Shown here piece by piece: positions 1 to 24,731 of a stretch of DNA of 64,000 nucleotides; position 1 is the stretch's first letter; every line of letters begins with the position of its first letter. Under the pieces are notes generated by a model. The model did not search any database. It was not told where the DNA came from and was given only the letters and a program-made list of their open reading frames with translations. Source of the DNA: Chrysomallon squamiferum (taxonomy: Eukaryota > Mollusca > Gastropoda > Neomphalida > Peltospiridae). The position numbers were made by a program, and so were the translations under genes. The DNA is taken from NCBI GenBank assembly GCA_012295275.1, contig CM022665.1, forward strand, positions 5,248,901 through 5,312,900, written 5' to 3'.

Positions 1-119
1 GGGAGAAAAACATTAATACTGATAACAATCTGGGAGTAAAACTTGTTTTACTTAAATACACAATTAAACATATTCATGCATACTCATACAAAACAGACAT
101 AATGAATGGAAGTACTAAC

Positions 120-5285
<5,166 letters not shown>

Positions 5286-5860
5286 TTTAATGTAACCTAA
5301 ATTGTATTTGAACTTTTATAATCACATAAATAAATGGAAATGAAAATATAACAAAGAAAGTGTGAATTAACAACCAGAAATGTTATGTATGTATTAAGAT
5401 ATTTAAAAAAAAAATAATAATTAAATGTGCTGTTTGAAATCTACTTAATCCACAAAAACTAAAAGAAATTAACATACTACAAACAAGTGATAACAACAGT
5501 GTTTTAGTTCATCTATTAATTTGTTATAATTTAATTCTTACTCTCTGCCACTAGTATTAGTATTATCATAACCATCTGTCTTTTATCATTACTAATAATT
5601 TTATGGCGCTAACTTTAACTACAATGTTTCGGGTAAATTTATTTTGGTGTACTGAAATTTAAAAAAAACCCCAAAACAAACAAAACAAAACAAAAAACAA
5701 AAGGGCGATTTTCCACCCTTGTTACATCGGTAACACTGAAATTAATAAAAGCTATGCAATAGTTATAGTAAAGTTCTGAGTGACTAATATAAAAAATACT
5801 GGTATTATTAACGTTAATTGTGCTAAAAGATGGAATTCTGAAATTTACGTGCCCACTGAC

Positions 5861-5902
<42 letters not shown>

Positions 5903-6585
5903 TTAAAAGTAAATACTACAATAAAGACTTAAACTGACTGGCCACTTGTAGTGTTCGCCGGTACAGCATTTGACTGATCAACTCGTATGAAATAACTCTA
6001 TTAACTGACGTAAAGAAAAAATAAATCAACAAACATAATATTTTATTAAATCAAACCTTAATCCAAGCCAAATAATTATTTCGGTGATAGGAATTTGTTG
6101 ATATCAAAGACAGTTTCTATTTCCAGATGTTACACAACTTTCTATAATAAGTTTCGTCACTTTTTTGCAACCGCTTATATTAAATATTTCGCTTTAATAT
6201 ATCTTGGATAATACTTAGTAACGTACTAACGACTGACAGTCTATGCCGTATGTATCGCAAACTGTCCGTTAGGCCTCAGGCCTGCCATTCTAAAACATGC
6301 TATAGACGCGGTAGCCGTATATTAAACTAGTTTCATCTTTATCTTGTGATATGTAAGAAAATCTTTGAAGTAAGTTTTATTATAAACAGGAGAATTTCAT
6401 TAAGTATATATTTTAATGTAAAGTAAATAAATATACGGACAAAAATAATGTTGTTGTAACTTCAATTTAAGTGGATGTCATTCGGTGTAAGAGAATGAAG
6501 GAGGAGAAATTATGGGAATGATTTGATGAAAAAGTCGTTTCATTAAATAAATTTTAGACCTTAGATGCATTTAAAATTAATTATT
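5286..6585 (-). promoter_or_regulatory. Presumed YARS copy 1 upstream/promoter region
   Basis: This is non-coding DNA upstream of the YARS copy 1 start codon, shared with copy 2. It includes an ATT/AAT run near 5862-5902 and a locally more GC- and CpG-rich stretch around 6225-6320, where a TATA-less housekeeping promoter would be expected. A possible 3' splice site lies about 12 bp before the ATG, so a 5' UTR exon may exist here. No transcription start can be fixed from sequence alone. Confidence 0.35.
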
Positions 6586-6599
6586 TTCTGATACTGTGG

Positions 6600-6640
<41 letters not shown>

Positions 6641-7263
6641 ATCTCACCTAATTTATTGCATCATCATAACATATTTTTTGGTGATAAACGTTATTCATTC
6701 AGTTGCTAAAATATCTTGTATGATAGAATACCGGTCATACATATTTATTATCTTTATATATTTAACATTGGAATTTCAGGAAATTTGGTTTTAAAATCAG
6801 TACGGATTGATTTAACACCCGATTATTATTATTATTATTATTATTATTACTTCAACACAACAACCACAAACATATAAGCAAAAAATTAAAAATTAAAAAT
6901 AAATACATTATTACAACAATAAAGTTTGAAAGTTAGCAAGACTTTCTAAAATGTGACGATATTTCCCAACATTTTTTTACTGCAATTTATTTTAATAGTT
7001 TAACAAAAATCTTAATTTGTTTTTTTCCCCCAAAACTATTTTAAATTGTACTGTGAAATTAATGATATATTGTCTCAGGAAAATATTTTATGGTTTTTGC
7101 AGGTGGCACATGTATATTGATAGATAATACATGTGCTTTGCTGGTATGAATATTGACCAAGTATTAAAGTAAAAAAAAAAAAAAGAAGAAATTTCGTTGT
7201 TCAGTTTTGTAATAGTCACATAGTGTATGTGTTTTAAAGAAAGTAAGATGTTTTTGATTTCAG
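6586..7263. other. Unique stretch after the duplication edge; poly-A and dispersed repeat
   Basis: This begins at the duplication breakpoint. It holds a poly-A tract (about 6603-6638), a short ATT run (about 6823-6848) and one copy of a 170-bp dispersed repeat. No CEP57 upstream exon could be found here. Confidence 0.6.
6853..7018. repeat. Dispersed 170-bp repeat, copy A
   Basis: This matches 9843-10010 in the same orientation with only a few substitutions and a small indel. Both copies begin CAACACAACAACC and end in a T-rich stretch. The family is not recognised and no terminal inverted repeats or coding potential are visible. It may be a short mobile element or a local duplication. Confidence 0.8.
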
Positions 7264-9403
7264 AACAAAATACGAGAACTAGAAAACAAATTAAGAGAAG
7301 AAAGAAGAAATAGACAGTATGTCCAGAAGAGGGCTGCTGAAGTATGTCTTTATTTCAAATTCTTTTTCATGGTTATTAGTGAATTAAAACTTTTACCTCT
7401 TTGTATTTTTTTGCTAATTATTTTTAAGTTATTGACTGAGTATTTATTTGACTGGACCATGACACATTATTGTTGTTATTATTATTAGATTAATATGTTA
7501 TTACATTTTTTTGAAGTTTGTTGCTTATGGGAGAAAAGCTCTCACATAAATCTGTTATTTTTTGGTCACATTAATATTTACATTTTATAATTATTCCAGT
7601 ATCTGATATTTATGTACATGCTTTTGTGTTACTGTATATTTCCTTTTCTTTTCTTTTTTGTTTTCTTTAATTTGAAATGAAACCGTATGAAAGGCATCAA
7701 CTACTTTTTATTTTAATATTTTTTTAGTCATTATTTTAATTTAGTTACCTTTGTCTTTATATTTTCAGTTGGAAACTTTAACAGCAGCTAACAGAATCCT
7801 TTCAAATGGGGAAATCCCATGTAGATTACCAGAAAAGTCCAGAAAAGTTGTGAAAAAGGAAACGAAAAAAATAGTTTCATCCAAGAAATTTCCTTACAAC
7901 AACAGAAAAGTGGAACCACCCAAGCATTTTCGAGTTAATCTTGCAGAAATTCCATTTGTTGCTGGCACGGTAAGAAAGATGAAAAACAGTTATTGCTTTC
8001 TTCAGCATTTGCAGATGAAAAGTGTTATTTGTAATACCTTATATGTTTGTATTATTATACCTGATTTTTCTGTTATCTGCATTTTGTAATAGTGAAAGTT
8101 ATTATTAGACTTTCAAATAATGTTAATTTTGACATCACTATCCATTAATTTATAATTGCTTTTTAATATAAGTATATTTAGAATATACAAACTAAGTTAT
8201 GATAATATAGCTTATATTTATTTTGATTACTTCAGTTTGTTTTGTTTCTGACATTCAGTCCTTGCTAACCTGTGTCATACTGACATAGTAGCATACATTT
8301 TTGAGGATGCCTGAAAATGTATATTTTATCTGTTTAAAAATGTGATATTCCTATTATTTTATTTACTTGTAATTCGCAATAATTAACTTGTAAGACAGTA
8401 TTTTGGTAAAACAGACATTTAAATACAAATAATAAAACCTAAAAGGAGCTATAGCTTCATTAAATCATTTACTCATTTATTTTTTATAACATCGGTTTTA
8501 ACTTTAGTGAGAATGCTTTGTACCATAATTTGTCAGTGAAACAAAAAACATTCACTACCTTCTAAAACAATTTTCGGTTTCTGAAACAATTATTATTTAT
8601 TTCAGTCAACATCTGCCAGCCATGCTGTTGGTGCTAACGTTCAGAAAGTCATTGCTTTGATGAAGACTCACAACTTGGCTCTGTGTTCATCGTTAACAGA
8701 CAACCACCACGACAATGCCAGGTCAGGCAGCAGCATGTCCTCAGATTCCAGCAGCACCAGCTTCGACTGCGACTTGTCTGATCTCCTCCTTCAGCTGCAG
8801 GATGAGTTTGGACAACTCAGTGTGTGAGTAACTTTGCGAGAAATCTCTTACTTACCTGCACACTGATGTCATGAATCAGTTGTTGTGACATTTCATAGAA
8901 AGGTTAAGGATCGTGCTGAGTGTATAGACCTCGTCATAATAACTTAAACAAATTAATTGTTTATGATACTTCATTTTATTTAGGTATTGTAGTCTTTACA
9001 GAATTATCCATAATAAAGAAATTCGATGTACTGTTTTTCTATTTCACTTGATATAATTAAACCAAAATTTGTTTTAAATACTACAATTCATATCATTTCT
9101 GTGTTGCAGTTTTTACAAAATTATCCGTAATAAAGAAATTTGATGTACTGTTTTACTTTTCGATATGATATAATGGAACCTGTCAGTGATATAATTAAAA
9201 ATTCTATATCTTGGATAGTCCAGAGACATTTTTTAATTAGTTCTTATAGTGTGTGTTTGCTAATAATATAGAGTATGGAGCTAAATGTACAGGTGGGATA
9301 CATTGGTGTTAACGTGAATCATTTTATAAATAGAAATGTGGAAAAATCCTGGCTGACTGAGGATTTAGCCTCTCAGTCTTTTACAATTTTAATGGCAATA
9401 GTT

Positions 9404-9438
<35 letters not shown>

Positions 9439-10328
9439 CAAAACTGCAGTGAGCATCAGGAATTGGTGAACCAGATAAATGAATGCCAGGATTTCCAGTT
9501 GAGAGAAGACTTGGAGAGAGAACTCCAGTCTACAGTATACAAACTAGAAACTAAAGGACTACAGATATCAAAAATTAGACAACATCAACAAAAAGTTAGT
9601 CACAGAAATTGTTTTCTGAGAAACATTTTAGTTTGTAATGAACAGATTATGTCAACTATACTGAAATTTTAACATCTAGCAATCTAACTCAATGCAGCTT
9701 ACCATTATTAAAATACCAGTTGTAAAACCTTAGGCAAAATGAAATGTGTTTCCTTCAGACTGAACATTTCTATTTTTTTGTGCAACTGTAGACTAATCAT
9801 TAAACATCATATTTAAAAAATAAAAAAAAGAGATGAGAAACCCAACACAACAACCACAAACATATAAGCAAAAAATTAAAAATTAAAAATAAATACATTA
9901 TTACAACAATAAAGTTTGAAAGTTAACAAGACCTTCTATAAAATGTGATGATATTTCCCAACATTTTTGTACTGCAATTTATTTTAATAGTTTAACAAAA
10001 ATCTTAATTTTTTTTTTCTCCATTTCCTTTCCGTCTTTTTCAATATCAGACACTCCTGTAAATTACAGTGAAATTTTATTTGTCCCGACAGTTGCAGAAT
10101 TTGAAGTGCAAGAAGAAGAAATCGAACAAATGTGTTTCCCGTCACAAGTCACCGGAGAGACCAAAGTCAGGACACGCCTGTCTTTCCTCGGGGAGGAGAC
10201 CAGAAGAGTCACATCAGACACGATCGTCAAGTAACGAGCGAAGCAGCACAGCTCGTGCACTGGACGTTCTGAAAGACATGAAAAAAGTACAAACCACTCT
10301 CCGAAGAGACGACATCAACTGGGAATAA
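7264..10328 (+). CDS. CEP57: CEP57/CEP57L1-family centrosomal protein, C-terminal part (5' exons not seen)
   Basis: CEP57 proteins localise to centrosomes and bind microtubules through their C-terminal half. Visible exons: 7264-7341, 7769-7969, 8606-8823, 9450-9594, 10092-10328. Together they encode 292 residues and a stop, all with GT/AG borders and consistent phase. Recognisable family features are a Lys/Glu-rich coiled-coil end in the first exon, IPFVAGTSTSASHAVGANVQ followed by LMK (start of the microtubule-binding domain), LQDEFGQLSVEHQELV, then a basic tail ending in DVLKDMKKVQ and a terminal TRP-Glu pair. The first visible exon starts mid-protein in phase 0, so about half of a normal CEP57 is missing. 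Only about 680 bp separate it from the duplicated YARS block. Either the 5' exons lie left of the window, with YARS copy 1 nested in a long intron, or this gene is 5'-truncated. Whether it is CEP57 or CEP57L1 cannot be decided. Confidence 0.9.
8985..9177. repeat. Imperfect direct repeat in CEP57 intron
   Basis: Two copies of about 75 bp, at about 8985-9060 and 9102-9177, lie about 117 bp apart. They share TAATAAAGAAATT and GATGTACTGTTTT with scattered substitutions. This looks like an old local tandem duplication with no further function evident. Confidence 0.65.
9843..10010. repeat. Dispersed 170-bp repeat, copy B
   Basis: This is the second copy of the element at 6853-7018. It lies in the last intron of the CEP57-family gene, just upstream of the final exon's acceptor. 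Confidence 0.8.
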
Positions 10329-10608
10329 AACAGAATTACCTCTTTATCTGTGATATTAGCAGTCTTAGTTAGAACTATTGTATTTATTTTTTACAAAGTT
10401 TTGAAGTCAACTCGGCTCAGAATCACGTTTGTTTGTTTGTTTTTGTTGTTGGTGTTCTTCCACGTTTTTATTCCTCTGATCATCGTGTAATTTTTCGTTA
10501 GAACAATACTTTTATTTTATTTTTAAATTTTAATGTTTGATCAGTGCTGTTGGAAGATCTGGAAGGAGAAGCAGTGTTTGATGCATTTAATGTTCGATAG
10601 GTAGTTTG

Positions 10609-10614
10609 AATAAA
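10609..10614 (+). terminator. Candidate poly(A) signal of the CEP57-family gene
   Basis: This is the first canonical AATAAA downstream of the TAA at 10326-10328, giving a 3' UTR of about 300 nt. Confidence 0.5.
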
Positions 10615-13600
10615 ACGTCAGTAGATAGGTGAAGTGAATCTTAATACATTATCAAACTTTTATAAAGTAAAGAAACCGATTATTACATTCAGAAATATTT
10701 TTGATATTAAAGTGTCTACGTTTATATTCATTTACAATTCATCACAGAATGAATAATTTAATACAATTTAATTTATAAAAAGTAGGCCAGAATGAAATGA
10801 TGATTTCAAATCATTGAGAGTAAATATTAAAATATTTATTAGAATCCAGCGAAATGCATTATTTTATTACATACAAACAGATAAAATGGATATTTTTAAT
10901 TAATAGAATGAACTAAAGTAAAAATGTTCACTATAAACAGAAAAAACAACAACAAAAAAATAAAATAAAATAAAAATGAAAAAAAAGTACATGCAGTAAG
11001 AATATAGATATTTTGATTACATAAATTTCCTTTGTTTTACTTGAATCAAGAAGTTTTATATTATAGTCTGGTATTTTAAACCCAGAAATTGTTTTTTAAA
11101 ATTATGTTTTATGTTTTAAATTTCACAACATATCCGTGTAAAATACAACGACATTGTCACATATTTTATAATGTAATTTTAAATAAAAAAATAGGCTGGT
11201 ATCAAAAGTATGATAGCAGGCTAGGATTCAACTTAATTTTTCTTATTTCATAAACAAGTGCTATTTGAACCTATTTGAACCTATATCAGGCACATTGAAG
11301 AAGATAAAATATTTCATTTATATCAGTGTAAAACATGTAATAAAAATAAAATATCAATGTTTTGGTTTTTATTCTATATAATTAATTTATTTTTATTTTT
11401 TAAATGAAGAGTGCTCATAATTATGGACCACAAGCTCGAGAGATTTTTTCTTTTTTTTTTCTTTGATATAATTATTTCACTTATTAGTTATTAAAATTAA
11501 TTTCAAATCCTTCTGGAAGAAAAAACCAGGTTCATTCTTTCATCTTTTTTATTTTTTCAGACCTTTCATATTTTCCTATTTGAATGTTTTAGTTTAAACA
11601 TTCTTTTTTGATATTATTATTATTATTATTATTTCTTTTTAACTGTTTCTGTCAACTGATTTATGCTGGGAGTTAATTTACCCAGATCAGCAAAACATTA
11701 ATATGTTTCTAACTGTCAAAAGAGAGGAATAATAAATTAAATAATATGTATTTAAATATTTATTGTTTACTTCTCTCTAATGTTTCCTTTGTTTTATAAA
11801 GGAAAGTATTTGTATTGTATCAGAATTAGAAAATATGTATTAGTATTGTGTATGTATAGAGAATGTATAGAGATTAATCACTGGGAATTAGAAGACCCTG
11901 AAAATTATTCGGAAATCATACAATTTAAAAAACAAAAATTAATCAAAGAATATATATTGCCTGTGTATCCATTCCGTACTTTAACATTTTTATAAGCTAG
12001 ACATGGAATCCCTTTCTAGTTTTTTGAAACTATTGTGTCTTCTGTATTAACTCTTCCAAATTACAAATATTTTTGTTATAAAACATTGTTTGTTACTTTG
12101 TCAGTTACTGTATTCCAGGATAAAATGTGAAATTTTATTTTATAAACTTAAAAATCATTAACGTAGACTTTGATATGAATCCAGTTTGTTATTGGGATAT
12201 GACCATTAAGGATATTATTTTTATGGTAAAATTTTTTACTGATAAGTGTACATATATATATATATATATATAGGCCTGTCATTATGACAAATCCTGTATT
12301 ATATACACCAATTTAGACATGAATTTCATGTTTTCAGATTAATGCACTTGTATTATTAATTTATTGAGCAATTATAAATGCTGCATAAACATAAATATTA
12401 CTTTTTTTTGTTATTTATTTGTTAGATTATACAACTGTAAATAGAAATTATTATACCAATTATAATGCAATTATTACGTCACTGAAATAACAAACATACT
12501 AAAATATGCATATATAGCCTCTACTGTGAATTGTATATAAACTAGCCAATGATTGTGATTGTATATTAAGACTGTAGATTAATTTTTGTGTGCATACTAG
12601 GGAAGTAAAAGAGGAACCTTAAACTGATTTTTAGCACTATACAAGAATTAGATGGTCTAGAAAGGTTTATTCTTTTACTCAGTACTTAAGCAATTTAAAA
12701 AAATAAAATGAAAAATGTACCCACAGAAGTTAAAATTAGCTGTGAATAATTTTAAACTAATCTTCTCTGATATTAAGTCACCAGATTACTACCTCACTTT
12801 TTGCACTATCAAAAAAATCAATTTGAAATCAACAGTCATTACGAATTAATCAGTTTAGCAGTTGTTGTAAATGTGTAATTAATTTTTAAATAGTTTTTAG
12901 TTTTTTTCTGTTGATGTGAAGTTGTTCAAAATCAAAATGTTAAAAAATGTTACAGTTCTAAACACAATTACTATTGTTATTTTTCTAAGAACTGAAAATA
13001 GAATATATCAGTTGACTGATGTAACATTATAAGCTTCCACTGTACAAGTATATGAGTTGTAATAGTTTACCTAAATCTCTATGGCCTTAAAGTCTAGAAA
13101 TCAACATTTCTGTTAATCTTGAACATCACAATATACTTAATATAAGCCATTGAAACACAATTTTAAAAAGTTTTCATGTCACAAATGACAACAACTTTTA
13201 ACTTGTTTTCTTTCCAAACAGGTTTTTTTCCTTCAAATTTTAATACTTGAAATGTGGGCATTTTTTAATTGGATTTTCATTACTTTAAGATTTTCAAACC
13301 CGAACCAATTTTTAATTTTACAAAATATATGATGTAATTTTATACCCATGACTAGCATTTTTATATCTGCTCAGTTACTATTATCCAAATATATTCATTC
13401 CATCTTTTGTAATGACCTTATTTCCACTGTTGATTTGATATATCTACTGTCAGATGCATTTATAATATTTGTGTGTATCATGTAATAAATCTATTAATAT
13501 AATACTGAATTTGTTAGTTATCTCTATTAATGAACAGTGAAAAAAAACATTTCTATATTCCAGTCGAATCTATAGCAAAAATTGTCTCACCTTAATGAAA

Positions 13601-13903
13601 ATTATATATTTTCTGTAATGTGTTTTAATTTTATTTTTTATCATTCCAAAATGTTTTTTCCTGCTTCTATAAACTCTTTCATTATTAATGATTGAAAATT
13701 TTGCAACTTTGTGAATTTAGCATGTTAATAGGGAACATCTTAATGCATTCCCACAAGCTTATTGAGTTTACATTATTATTAGCAAAAAAACAACACATAA
13801 CACAAATGACTTAGAAGTATGCAGAATGTATTTAAGACATTTGTGTACATACCATAAAAGACAAATGAAAAAATATTAAGTAAAAAGCCATAAAGAATTA
13901 GTT
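10615..13903. other. AT-rich intergenic region between convergent CEP57 and YARS copy 2
   Basis: No supported gene is present. The region is very AT-rich, with short ATT, TA and T-rich runs (for example about 11612-11634 and 12250-12272). The two flanking genes converge here, so the region probably holds their 3' UTR ends and spacer. Confidence 0.6.
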
Positions 13904-13909
13904 TTTATT
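13904..13909 (-). terminator. Candidate poly(A) signal of YARS copy 2
   Basis: The minus strand reads AATAAA about 320 nt beyond the YARS copy 2 stop codon. Other AT-rich candidates exist nearby. Confidence 0.3.
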
Positions 13910-14231
13910 TCATTAGTTGTTCCAAAAATGAACAGAAATCATATACATATTCTATTTTCAAATTTTTGTATAACACTGTAACAAAATTAGTAATATTTTT
14001 GTTTGTTTGTATTAAAACTAATTAAAATACAAAAGTTAGTGAGTTCATTTCCAAAGTGGTATTTATGTATTACATCTAATACAATTCAATGATTCTTAAA
14101 AGTCTAATCTGAATTCATTACGATTCCATAAAAATTTAAACACACATCTAACTGTATTGATATCTAAAAGATATCTAAAAGAAATATATTCAGGTGAGCC
14201 TGAATAATAATTTAATCTAGATTGTCTGTGG

Positions 14232-20347
<6,116 letters not shown>

Positions 20348-21633
20348 TTTAATGTAACCTAAATTGTATTTGAACTTTTATAATCACATAAATGAATGGA
20401 AATGAAAATATAACAAAGAAAGTGTGAATTAACAACCAGAAATGTTATGTATGTATTAATATATTTAAATTAATAATAATTAAATGTGCTGTTTGAAATC
20501 TACTTAATCCACAAAAACTAAAAGAAATTAACATACTACAAACAAGTGATAACAACAGTGTTTTAGTTCATCTATTAGTTTGTTATAATTTAATTCTTAC
20601 TCTCTGCCACTAGTATTAGTATTATCATAACCATTTGTCTTTTATCATTACTAATAATTTTATTGCGCTAACTTTAACTACAATGTTTCGGGTAAATTTA
20701 TTTTGGTGTACTGAAATTTAAAAAAAACCCCAAAACAAACAAAACAAAACAAAAAACAAAAGGGCGATTTTCCACCCTTGTTACATCGGTAACACTGAAA
20801 TTAATAAAAGCTATGCAATAGTTATAGTAAAGTTCTGAGTGACTAATATAAAAAATACTGGTATTATTAACGTTAATTGTGCTAAAAGATGGAATTCTGA
20901 AATTTACGTGCCCACTGACAATAATAATAATAATAATGTAAAAGTAAATACTACAATAAAGACTTAAACTGACTGGCCACTTGTAGTGTTCGCCGGTACA
21001 GCATTTGACTGATCAACTCGTATTAAATAACTCTATTAACTGACGTAAAGAAAAAATAAATCAACAAACATAATATTTTATTAAATCAAACCTTAATCCA
21101 AGCCAAATAATTATTTCGGTGATAGGAATTTGTTGATATCAAAGACAGTTTCTATTTCCAGATGTTACACAACTCATATTGCAATTTTCTATAATAATTT
21201 TCGTCACCTTTTTAGCAACCGCTTATATTAAATATTTCGCTTTAATATATCTTGGATAATACTCAGTAACGTACTAACGACTGACAGTCTATGCCGTATG
21301 TCTCGCAAACTGTCCGTTAGGCCTCAGGCCTGCCATTCTAAAACATGCTATAGACGCGGTAGCCGTATATTAAACTAGTTTCATCTTTATCTTGTGATAT
21401 GTAAGAAAATCTTTGAAGTAAGTTTTATTATAAACAGGAGAATTTCATTAAGTACATATTTTAATGTAAAGTAAATAAATATACGGACAAAAATAATGTT
21501 GTTGTAACTTCGATTTAAGTGGATGTCATTCGGTGTAAGAGAATGAAGGAGGAGAAATTATGGGAATGATTTGATGAAAAAGTCGTTTCATTAAATAAAT
21601 TTTAGACCTTAGATGCATTTAAAATTAATTATT
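20348..21633 (-). promoter_or_regulatory. Presumed YARS copy 2 upstream/promoter region
   Basis: This is the same 1.3-kb upstream block as in copy 1, including the GC-richer core around 21280-21370. Both copies therefore kept the same likely promoter. A shorter AAT run and small indels distinguish it from copy 1. Confidence 0.35.
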
Positions 21634-22552
21634 ATTACTTCATTTTATTATCTTTTTCTAATTTCTTTTATTTAATCTCGACTGTTTGTGTATGGTTTAG
21701 CCTACGAAATAAAATTGTGGTCGGTAACCTCATAGTCGTTGCATTTCACGACAATCACATTACAATATGTAAATTAAATATGTCTTTCACTACCTTTATT
21801 GAAACTTAAATGATAAATTACGTGTAAAACAGTTAAAACACAGATTTATATCAATCAAGTAATTTGTTATAAATTTACGACATTGCCATATTTTTGCAGT
21901 TCCTGTCAAAGGTCACTTTTTCGAAGCAGATTTTTGAAGTTGATAATATTATGATTATATTCAAATACTGTGACATCCCAGTACTTATTTAAAATAATGT
22001 AAGTAATGTATTGTTAATCAAGATTTTGGTGAACATGCTGATGTAAGATAAAGTTGTTTGCAGAATTAGGTCACTGTCATTCATTAACTGATTAGGTCAT
22101 TCACTGATTCAGTTGCACCTCAGGCTGTGCAGCGCTCATAACTAATCCTTAAGCGGTAGCCACAAGGGAGGTGTTGGTTTAGATTCGACGAGTTAGCATA
22201 GCAATGAATGAAAGTCCAATGATACGTAACACAGATTAATAATATTAGTAATAAATATGAGAAAGGAAACTTGAACACTATGAATATGCCTGTATATGGT
22301 GTGTATCGATGAACTGGATAATACTTCGTTCTACAATAGCCAGAATTGGATTATAATTTATAGAGCAGTGTAAAAGCATTATGGTTATACTGTTTAAAGA
22401 GCTTCATTTTGGTTGTAATAACTTTGAGAGGTATACATTTTAAACTTTTTATTCATTTGACATACATATAAATAATATATATATTTTTTTAAATTACAAA
22501 AAAAAAAAAAAAAAAAAAAAAATGAAATAAAATGATTCATTGAATACATTTA

Positions 22553-22587
<35 letters not shown>

Positions 22588-24693
22588 GTCTGTATGTTTG
22601 TATGTCTCTACAGTAAACTCTTTTAGTATCAAATGTCATGCTGTCTTAAAGCAAGATGAGGGTCCTGACTGTTTCTCAATATGAACATGTTGTAATTTGT
22701 ACGTCTGTTTTGAAATTCAAGATTAAAATTCACACAGAATAGGATTAAAGGTGATTACAATTGAATTACTGTATTTGAAATGTTTTTAAGAAATACATTT
22801 GGAAAACAAAAAATGTGTTTCTTCAATCATTTAGTGAGAACCAATGAATTTTTCCACATTATATTCAAACTGACTAGCTGGACAGAAAACCAAGCAGTTG
22901 ACTGTTACAAACCTTTTCCAGAAGTCTCGAAGTAAAAATTTTGTATTAACTCTTTGACAAAATGTTCTGCTGTTATTGATTTTTTTAATATGCAAGATAC
23001 AGGATGTATTTTTACGTGTTGTATATGTATTTCAAAGTTTAAGTTATGTTGTATTTTAATTCAGAGATTTTGATAACAATTAGCTTTTACTGAATACAGG
23101 ATTATTATTTAACTGTTGCCTTGATGAATAACTTAATAAGCAACCTGAGGCAAGATGTTGCAAACACTTCTTACAGTCCTTCTTTTGGGTCCCAAGAGCT
23201 GACATCTCAAGGCGGCGATTTAGGGGTGTAAATAACACTGAAAGGAATATGCTCCCTTCAGGTTGTGAAATGTGATGACCAAAATGTGTTTTTGACATGA
23301 AAACTATCCTGTTTTTGCAGAAACCGCCAGGCAGGTGTTGGAGCCTGTATTATTTGAGAAAATTCATGTAAAAGGAATGAGTGGAAAAGGAAAATCATGT
23401 TCCCCAGTGTTCTTCCTTCACATGGCATTCCACCAGTGCCTGCCTGTCTGCATTTCCCCCACAGTCTGCCATTCCTGTTCAGTATGTTGCTTTCATTCAG
23501 CTTGGTGATTTTTGCAAAGCTTCAACTTTATGGTCATGAAAGTGTTGGATATTGATAAAAATGCACTATCTTAACAGAGAAAAATGGCAAATGGCATTTA
23601 TGTCAGATTAGATTAAACATGAGTTCAATGGATTCAGTTGATGGGAAAAGTGACACCACCCACTCTTATACCTGGATCTGGCATTTCATTTATATTTTCT
23701 GAGTAAGGAACATACATGTGTGCTTACTGGTGTTAGCCAGTTAATAGTTAAGTCTTTATTAGTCAGTCAGTCAGTGTATATATGTGGGTTGCCATCATAG
23801 TAATAACTGTGTGTTACCGATGAACAAGAGTTTTGTTGTTTTTTTCTTATGAACATATCTGTACTAATAATTTTTTCTTTATTAAGTAAATATCCTAGAG
23901 CTAACTCCGTAACTGTTGTCAAAACAAATGGTTTGCAGTTGTTTCAGTGTGTTTCCTGACATTAGAACTGTCCATTGCAGTGTTTGGTTTCCAAGTTACA
24001 GTTGTGATCTAAATTAAAAAAAGCTACATAATTTGACATTCTTAACAGTTTTTGTTTTCTTCAACTGTGTTCTGGATGATAATAATTCATTTTGTCACAA
24101 AAACAATACAGTTGTTCAAATCCCAACACAAAAAAAAAATAGCAAAGTTGTTAATAGAAATGTGTAGACTATTAACAAATGTTTTCACAGTCGGCTGCTG
24201 TTCACCCTTTCCCTTGTTTTTCCATCAGGATGTTGTTAGAATTAATAAAACAAAGTGTAAAATTGCACCCAGGAATGAATGGAATTAAATTGTTCATGTT
24301 TTTTTTTTTCCATGTTACCCAAGTGATTACATAATAATAAATTACATAACATCTCATTCATACAGAATTATCTTTTTTTATCTTTGGAAATGGGACATAC
24401 GCATGATTAGCTGTATATTTACCAAAATAACTTAAATAATTTCGTATAGAGATTTTGGGTAACCTATGTCACACAAGAGTACCCAGTTTGAGAAAACAAT
24501 ATATTACATATGATCAAATAAATTGTTTGTCATAATATTTCTAAAACTAAACTGATCTACTGAATACATTTAATGTTCATCTATATGTGTGTGTATAAAT
24601 ATATGCTATATAATATAATATAATAAATTATATATCATATAGTTGTATGCATAAAAAAGTAATAGTAGTTTAAATTAATTTTGTTTTTCTTAC
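21634..24693. other. Intergenic region upstream of the AGPAT gene
   Basis: No coding region can be supported. It contains a poly-A tract (about 22498-22522) and a (GT)n tract (about 22556-22583). Stretches around 22090-22230 and 23130-23560 are less AT-rich and could hold non-coding 5' exons or the promoter of the downstream acyltransferase gene. An acceptor just before 24694 shows that at least one upstream 5' UTR exon probably exists. Confidence 0.5.
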
Positions 24694-24731
24694 AGACAGT
24701 TTCTGTTCAGTTGGTCAACATTACAAGAATA

